Source: Bacteroides sp. (GTDB taxonomy: Bacteria > Bacteroidota > Bacteroidia > Bacteroidales > Bacteroidaceae). Taken from it: a DNA stretch of 8,020 nt. The notes beneath the pieces were generated by a model, which was given only the letters and a program-made list of their open reading frames with translations, was not told the DNA's origin and made no database searches. Made by a program: the position numbers and the translations under genes. The stretch lies in NCBI GenBank assembly GCA_017556595.1, contig JAFYML010000064.1, positions 1-8,020 of the forward strand, read 5' to 3'. Shown here one piece after another: positions 1 to 3,816 of the stretch (position 1 is its first letter; each line of letters opens with the position of its first letter).

Positions 1-210
1 CAACAAGGCCGGTACTAACGCAATAACCACCATCGACATGATGCGTTTGCTATCAATGGCGTCGTGAATATGCGTTCCCGTCTTCGATGTGTTGTTTGGC
101 ACGAACAAGAATGTTTCGAAGCCATCGAACACTGAACGAAGCGCGTGTAGTTTGCCGCCTTCTTCGAAGTTCGGCTTTATCTTATCGAGATAATTTCTTA
201 ACGCTTTCAT
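1..210 (-). CDS. nqrB: Na+-translocating NADH:quinone reductase subunit B, 5' part only
   Basis: This is the first 70 codons of a gene that continues past the left edge. The product begins MKALRNYLDKIKPNFEEGGK and has the features expected at the NqrB N-terminus: a basic, cytoplasmic amphipathic segment of about 55 residues, then a hydrophobic stretch (about residues 58-70) that is the start of the first membrane helix. NqrB is an integral membrane subunit of the Na+-NQR pump, related to RnfD; in the family it carries a covalently bound FMN and contributes to quinone reduction and sodium translocation, but those residues lie outside the window. The start is the ATG at 210-208. It lies 36 bp after the nqrA stop codon on the same strand, the usual nqrA-nqrB order, so the two are almost certainly co-transcribed. 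No Shine-Dalgarno sequence is visible; the leader is A/T-rich. Confidence 0.95.
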   Translation of the reverse strand, partial: MKALRNYLDKIKPNFEEGGKLHALRSVFDGFETFLFVPNNTSKTGTHIHDAIDSKRIMSMVVIALVPALL

Positions 211-221
211 TTAATTTATAA

Positions 222-250
222 TTTTCAATTATCAATTTTCAAATTATCAA
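222..250. repeat. Imperfect tandem A/T-rich repeat in the nqrA-nqrB spacer
   Basis: Two adjacent copies, TTTTCAATTATCAA (222-235) and TTTTCAAATTATCAA (236-250), differ by one inserted A. The right copy overlaps the nqrA stop codon (249-247). The tract fills most of the 36-bp spacer upstream of nqrB. It may simply be low-complexity intergenic DNA; no hairpin or terminator is formed. Confidence 0.5.
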
Positions 251-1596
251 GCCATTTCTGCACGAAGCATGTCAAGTCCGGCACGAACAATGCGTTGCAC
301 TTCTACCTTCGACGAGCATACGAATTCGCAAAGAGCGAAGTCTTCGGGTGCTACTTCATAGATGCCGAGGGCTTCCATGCGGTCGATATCGCCTGCGATG
401 ATTGCCTTCACCAAGTATTCAGGATAGATATCCATTGGGAATACTGCATCGTATTCGCCCGACATAATCATGTGGCGTTCGCCACCCTTAACGCGTGCAT
501 CAATCTTGTATTGTTTCTTACCAAGCAACCAGCTGAAGTATGAACGGCTTGTGCTATACTCCTTGAAACGAGGCATAATCCAACCCAACATTTCGTGAGT
601 TTCGTCGCCTTCTGGTATTACAGTGAGTTGGCTATGGAAAGCGCCAAGATAACCGTCGGCAACAACTTTTTTACCTGTCAATGGGTTGCCGCTGATGTAG
701 CGCAAATCCTTGTCGGTAGTTACATTGCCTTTGAACACTTCTGTAAGTTGTGCACCAACTTTCAACTTGCAATAAGCAGGTTTCAATACTTCGCTACCTG
801 TTACAGCAACGACGCGAGTCAAATCTACACGACCTGTGTTTATCAAGCGTCCGATGAAGATTACGGCTTCTGCACCGATTGTCCACACAGTTTCGCCCTT
901 AGCAATAGGAGCAATGTGATTGATTTGTACGCCAACGTTTCCTGCAGGGTGCGGGCCATCGAAAGCGGTTACTACTACGTTCTTAGCTTGTGTCAAAGCT
1001 TCAGACTTTTGTTTCACACTGATGCCCAAATAAGTTTTTGCCATCTTGGCAAGAGCATCAAGACCAGTTTGGAAGTTTGCTTCTTCACCTTTCAATGCGA
1101 GTTCGAAGTCGGGCGCCAATGGTGCTGAGTCGAATGCCGAAACAAAGATTGCTTTAGGAGCATCTGTTGGGTCGGCTACAACATCGAATGGACGTTGACG
1201 GAAGAATGCAAACAAGCCGGCATTCATCAATGCCTCTTTCACTTGTTCAGCGTCCATTCCAGCAAGGTTCATCTTACCAAACTCTACGTATTGCTGATTT
1301 TCGTCAGCCTTTACGATAATGTTCAGTACTTTACGACGTTCACCACGCTCAACGCTTGTCACTACGCCACTAACGGGCGAAACAAATTTCACTTCAGGAT
1401 GATTCTTGTCTACAAACAAGGGTCCTCCGGCCAATACATTTTCACCTTCTTTCACTACCACTTTAGGCTTAACACCTGTAAAATCGTCGGGTACCAACGA
1501 GTAGATGCCCGGTTCTTTTACAGACACTAATTCTTTAGCGGCAATGCCTTTCAAGTTAATGTCGAGGCCTTTGCGTAATTTAATTACATTTGCCAT
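247..1596 (-). CDS. nqrA: Na+-translocating NADH:quinone reductase subunit A
   Basis: Complete 449-residue protein, close to the usual length of about 445-450 for NqrA. It is the peripheral cytoplasmic subunit of the Na+-NQR complex, which oxidises NADH, reduces quinone and exports Na+. The N-terminus (IKLRKGLDINLKG, residues 5-17) and the barrel-sandwich segment around SPVSGVVTSVERG (73-85) resemble biotinyl/lipoyl-type domains, as known for NqrA. The GPHPAGNVGVQINHIAPI stretch (214-231) is the family's conserved HPAG motif region. The C-terminal part (about 255-449) fits the SLBB-like and C-terminal NqrA domains, ending in CEFVCSSKVEVQRIVRAG (423-440). No signal peptide or membrane helix is seen, as expected. 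The ATG at 1596 is chosen because the family N-terminus starts there and a Bacteroidetes-type promoter lies about 40 bp upstream. nqrB follows 36 bp downstream, and the remaining nqrC-F genes would lie off the left edge. Confidence 0.97.
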   Translation of the reverse strand: MANVIKLRKGLDINLKGIAAKELVSVKEPGIYSLVPDDFTGVKPKVVVKEGENVLAGGPLFVDKNHPEVKFVSPVSGVVTSVERGERRKVLNIIVKADENQQYVEFGKMNLAGMDAEQVKEALMNAGLFAFFRQRPFDVVADPTDAPKAIFVSAFDSAPLAPDFELALKGEEANFQTGLDALAKMAKTYLGISVKQKSEALTQAKNVVVTAFDGPHPAGNVGVQINHIAPIAKGETVWTIGAEAVIFIGRLINTGRVDLTRVVAVTGSEVLKPAYCKLKVGAQLTEVFKGNVTTDKDLRYISGNPLTGKKVVADGYLGAFHSQLTVIPEGDETHEMLGWIMPRFKEYSTSRSYFSWLLGKKQYKIDARVKGGERHMIMSGEYDAVFPMDIYPEYLVKAIIAGDIDRMEALGIYEVAPEDFALCEFVCSSKVEVQRIVRAGLDMLRAEMA

Positions 1597-1623
1597 GCGT
1601 TTATATAAAATAATGGTTTCGTT

Positions 1624-1639
1624 AATTTGCGTGCAAATT
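1624..1639. promoter_or_regulatory. 16-bp dyad overlapping the nqrA promoter, candidate operator
   Basis: AATTTGC and GCAAATT form perfect 7-bp arms around a 2-bp centre (GT). On the minus strand the dyad covers most of the -7 box of the nqr promoter and extends to the probable transcription start near 1627. A protein bound here would block RNA polymerase, so an operator is a reasonable reading. However, one arm is built from the TTTG of the -7 box, so chance symmetry is possible. Confidence 0.35.
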
Positions 1640-1641
1640 TA
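1634..1641 (-). promoter_or_regulatory. Bacteroidetes-type -7 element for nqrAB
   Basis: Read on the minus strand, TAAATTTG matches the TAnnTTTG -7 consensus of Bacteroidetes housekeeping promoters. A T-rich stretch (minus-strand TTTTC, 1660-1656) lies roughly where the -33 box should be, but a clean TTG is missing there, so the upstream half is weak. Transcription would begin near 1627, giving a leader of about 30 nt before the nqrA ATG at 1596. Confidence 0.55.
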
Positions 1642-1679
1642 ATAAATAAGATTGTGAAAAGAGCGAATTTTAATAAGTA

Positions 1680-1701
1680 ATTACGGATAAATTTCCGTAA
1701 T
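1680..1701. repeat. Short inverted repeat between divergent promoters
   Basis: ATTACGGA (1680-1687) and TCCGTAAT (1694-1701) are perfect 8-bp arms around a 6-bp centre. The element sits between the nqrAB promoter and the promoter of the helix-hairpin-helix gene, upstream of both. It is not followed by a T-run long enough to suggest a terminator. A binding site for a dimeric regulator is possible but unproven. Confidence 0.4.
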
Positions 1702-1756
1702 CGATGTATTTTGTTGCTTTTTCTTAATAAAAACTAAAGTTTTTTGCTTTTTACAC

Positions 1757-1786
1757 TTGACAATTATAATACTTTTCATACATTTG
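1757..1786 (+). promoter_or_regulatory. Consensus Bacteroidetes promoter for the helix-hairpin-helix gene
   Basis: TTG at 1757-1759 and TACATTTG at 1779-1786 are separated by 19 bp, a full match to the TTG-N19-21-TAnnTTTG pattern of Bacteroidetes primary-sigma promoters. The predicted start near 1793 leaves a leader of about 30 nt, A-rich just before the ATG at 1822. The match suggests strong constitutive expression. Confidence 0.8.
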
Positions 1787-1821
1787 CACTGAAAGAATAT
1801 TAACCCTTAAAAATAAAAGCT

Positions 1822-2229
1822 ATGGGATACAAGATTGAACAAATTGAAGGCATCGGTGCTGCTTATGCAGAAAAGTTGAATGCTGCCGGTATTAAAACTA
1901 CAGAAGATTTATTAGAAAAGTGTGCTGCTAGAAAAGGTCGTTTGGCTATCGCCGAAGAAACTGGTATTAGTGCAAAACTTATTTTGAAGTGGACAAATCA
2001 TGCTGACCTCTTCCGCATCAACGGCATTGCCGGACAATTTGCTGAATTGTTGGAAGCTGCTGGCGTTGACACCGTAAAGGAATTCCGTCATCGCGTACCA
2101 GCTAACTTGCAACCTAAGTTGGAGGCTGTTAATGCCGAAAAGAATCTTTGCAACCGCGTACCGTCTGTTACCGAGTTGGAAAAGATGATTGCACAAGCTA
2201 AAGAATTGCAACCTCTTATCACTTACTAA
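1822..2229 (+). CDS. Tandem helix-hairpin-helix protein, DUF4332 type, function unknown
   Basis: This is a 135-residue soluble protein. It shows two helix-hairpin-helix-like units. The first, IEGIGAAYAEKLNAAGI (8-24), is followed by a segment ending in the helix GISAKLILKWTNHADLFRI (48-66); the second is INGIAGQFAELLEAAGV (66-82), followed by VKEFRHRVPANLQPKLEAVN (85-104). This pattern matches the DUF4332 family found in Bacteroidetes and some other bacteria. The HhH fold often binds DNA backbone non-specifically, so nucleic-acid binding is an inference; no catalytic motif is visible. The second hairpin reads GIAG rather than GxG and may bind less well. The gene stands alone: a consensus promoter upstream, a strong terminator downstream, and nqrA divergent on the left. 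The ATG at 1822 is the only reasonable start. No signal peptide or membrane segment is seen. Confidence 0.88.
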   Translation: MGYKIEQIEGIGAAYAEKLNAAGIKTTEDLLEKCAARKGRLAIAEETGISAKLILKWTNHADLFRINGIAGQFAELLEAAGVDTVKEFRHRVPANLQPKLEAVNAEKNLCNRVPSVTELEKMIAQAKELQPLITY

Positions 2230-2250
2230 TCAGATAGATTAACGTAAAGA

Positions 2251-2293
2251 TACAATGAAAAGCGCGCCTACTAATAGGTGCGCTTTTCTTGTA
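2251..2293 (+). terminator. Intrinsic terminator of the helix-hairpin-helix gene
   Basis: GAAAAGCGC (2257-2265) pairs with GCGCTTTTC (2280-2288). The stem continues inward through a G-T pair and CCTA/TAGG to a 4-nt loop (2271-2274). Outside, TACAA (2251-2255) pairs with TTGTA (2289-2293) across one bulged T. The 3' arm ends in TTTTCTT. It begins 21 bp after the stop codon. Confidence 0.85.
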
Positions 2294-2325
2294 TATAAGC
2301 ATGCTTTAATACTAATTAATTGCAC

Positions 2326-2435
2326 TGCTCACATCCGTGAGCAATTATGCCAACAATTGTGAGCAATATTGCTCACTCCCGTGAGCGATTCTGCTCACGG
2401 ATGTGAGCAGTTACTACCACGGCCGTGAGCAGACG
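2326..2435. repeat. Five-unit 22-bp tandem array of alternating 7-bp inverted heptamers
   Basis: The units start at 2326, 2348, 2370, 2392 and 2414. The consensus is TGCTCAC, 4 variable bases, GTGAGCA, then 4 variable mostly A/T bases. GTGAGC is perfect in all five units (2337, 2359, 2381, 2403, 2425), exactly 22 bp apart. TGCTCAC is perfect in units 1, 3 and 4 and degraded to TGCCAAC in unit 2 and CTACCAC in unit 5. The two heptamer orientations therefore alternate in strict 11-bp steps, about one helical turn. The 4-base centres differ (ATCC, AATT, TCCC, GGAT, GGCC). Possible roles are a multi-site operator bound on one face of DNA, a chain of small RNA hairpins, or a non-functional repeat. 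It lies between a terminator and the glycosyltransferase promoter, 117 bp upstream of that -33 box. Confidence 0.9.
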
Positions 2436-2551
2436 CATTACTATAGGTTAAAAAGTAGCACAAATACTACATAAATCACCCTTCCTGCAAACGTATTAAA
2501 CCCTCTTTTGCGATAACTTCGTCTGAATCCTTTTAAAGTTTTTCTTTAAAA
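2436..2551. other. Gene-free spacer between repeat array and promoter
   Basis: This A/T-rich spacer completes the 312-bp gene-free stretch 2294-2605. No convincing open frame, RNA gene or long hairpin is visible. The only symmetry seen is a 4-bp GTAG/CTAC pair (2455-2458, 2467-2470), too short to call. It may be leader or upstream regulatory DNA for the operon that follows. Confidence 0.5.
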
Positions 2552-2583
2552 TTTGGAAATAAGGAACGCAAACCCTATCTTTG
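2552..2583 (+). promoter_or_regulatory. Bacteroidetes promoter for the glycosyltransferase-kinase operon
   Basis: TTTG at 2552-2555 and TATCTTTG at 2576-2583 are separated by 20 bp, matching the -33/-7 consensus of Bacteroidetes primary-sigma promoters. Predicted initiation near 2590 gives a short leader of about 15 nt to the ATG at 2606. Confidence 0.75.
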
Positions 2584-2605
2584 TGAAGTTAAATAAACAT
2601 TATCT

Positions 2606-3796
2606 ATGAGCACACTTGAAATAATCTTTTGGATAGCACTCTTTATTGTTTTCTATACTTATATAGGATATGGCATTTTGCTATATATACTCGTCAAACT
2701 GAAAGAGGTATTCAAGAAAAAGTGTGACCTTCCCTATCCTACCGATGACAAATTGCCACATGTAACGCTTTTCATTACAGCATACAACGAAGAGAGCGTT
2801 GTGGACGACAAAATGCGCAATACATTGGCATTGGATTATCCGGCCGAAAAGCTTCACATTCTTTGGGTGACCGATGGTAGTAACGACCGTACTAACGAGT
2901 TGCTGGCCAACTGGCCACAAGCCATCGTACAACATCAACCACAACGCAGAGGAAAAACGGCAGCCATGAATCGCGGCATTCAATTTGTAGAAACACCTAT
3001 CGTTGTGTTTACCGATGCCAATACACACTTGAACAAAGAGGCGTTGAAGGAAATTGTCCGCCTATTTCAAAATCCCAAAGTGGGTTGCGTAGCCGGTGAA
3101 AAACGCATTGCCGAAAAGAGTAAGGACAATGCCGCTTCGGGTGGCGAAGGTTTGTATTGGAAGTACGAATCGACACTAAAATCGCTCGATTGGCGATTAT
3201 ACTCGGCCGCAGGCGCTGCTGGCGAATTGTTTGCCGTCCGACGCGAATTGTTCGAAGAGATGGAAACCGATACATTGCTCGACGACTTCATCCTATCCAT
3301 GCGCATTGTGATGAATGGATATCGCATAGCCTATTGTGCATCGGCATACGCCATCGAAGGTGGCTCGGCCGATATGATAGAGGAAGAGAAACGCAAAGTA
3401 CGCATTGCCGCCGGAGGTTTGCAATCGGTGTGGCGATTAAGAGCCTTGCTCAATCCCTTCAAGTATGGAATTTTCAGTTTCCAATACACATCGCATCGCG
3501 TGTTGCGTTGGACAATAACCCCCATCCTACTTTTCGCGCTACTTCCGCTGAATCTTATCATTCTATTCACAACCAGCAATCTTGCGCTATACGCCCTAAT
3601 ATGGGAATTGCAATGTCTATTCTACCTGATGGGAAGTTTAGGATATTATTACTCACGAAAACGAATTAAGCATAAAATACTATTTGTACCCTACTATTTT
3701 CTTTTTATGAACATCAACGTGATACGCGGATTCAATTATCTGCGCAAACGAAAAGGCAATAATAGCGGTGCTTGGGAAAAATCTAAAAGAGCATAA
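2606..3796 (+). CDS. Membrane-anchored family 2 glycosyltransferase
   Basis: This 396-residue protein has a GT-A-fold glycosyltransferase domain between membrane segments. A hydrophobic N-terminal helix (about 6-29) is followed by the catalytic domain (about 51-280) and three C-terminal hydrophobic segments (about 300-322, 326-348, 357-373). Motifs in order are ITAYNEE (57-63), the nucleotide-binding TDGSND (89-94), GKTAAMNRG (116-124), TDANT (136-140) as the metal-binding DxD variant, AGAAGE (202-207) in the acceptor region, and LLDDF (224-228) holding the likely catalytic base. A canonical QxxRW motif is absent; the nearest sequence is QSVWR (273-277). Such enzymes transfer a sugar from an activated donor to a lipid-linked or polymer acceptor at the cytoplasmic membrane. 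Neither donor nor product can be read from sequence. It is the first gene of a two-gene operon with the hybrid kinase 20 bp downstream, which hints at a regulated exopolysaccharide or surface glycan. Confidence 0.9.
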   Translation: MSTLEIIFWIALFIVFYTYIGYGILLYILVKLKEVFKKKCDLPYPTDDKLPHVTLFITAYNEESVVDDKMRNTLALDYPAEKLHILWVTDGSNDRTNELLANWPQAIVQHQPQRRGKTAAMNRGIQFVETPIVVFTDANTHLNKEALKEIVRLFQNPKVGCVAGEKRIAEKSKDNAASGGEGLYWKYESTLKSLDWRLYSAAGAAGELFAVRRELFEEMETDTLLDDFILSMRIVMNGYRIAYCASAYAIEGGSADMIEEEKRKVRIAAGGLQSVWRLRALLNPFKYGIFSFQYTSHRVLRWTITPILLFALLPLNLIILFTTSNLALYALIWELQCLFYLMGSLGYYYSRKRIKHKILFVPYYFLFMNINVIRGFNYLRKRKGNNSGAWEKSKRA

Positions 3797-3801
3797 CAAA
3801 T

Positions 3802-3807
3802 AGGAAG
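3802..3807 (+). promoter_or_regulatory. Shine-Dalgarno-like site of the hybrid kinase gene
   Basis: AGGAAG lies 9 bases before the ATG at 3817, within the 20-bp gap after the glycosyltransferase stop codon. The other starts in this window have A-rich leaders without such a site. It supports the chosen start and independent translation initiation inside the operon. Confidence 0.5.
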
Positions 3808-3816
3808 TACATACTT

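Noticed and set aside
595..1128. Plus-strand open frame of 177 codons and its neighbours inside nqrA
   Set aside because: They lie antisense to a complete, well-conserved nqrA, and their cysteine- and tyrosine-rich translations resemble no family I know.
1714..1752. Direct repeat TTGCTTTTT (1714-1722 and 1744-1752)
   Set aside because: The T-rich intergenic composition makes such a match likely by chance, and no other signal accompanies it.
2326..2435. CRISPR array
   Set aside because: The repeat period is 22 bp with only 4-bp variable stretches, so there is no room for spacers, and no cas gene is present.
2455..2470. Small hairpin GTAG/CTAC upstream of the glycosyltransferase
   Set aside because: Only 4 bp of pairing with an 8-nt loop and no T-run; this is expected by chance.
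3157..3669. Plus-strand open frame of 170 codons within the glycosyltransferase gene
   Set aside because: It overlaps conserved glycosyltransferase motifs in another frame, and its Arg/His/Ile-rich composition is typical of a shadow frame.
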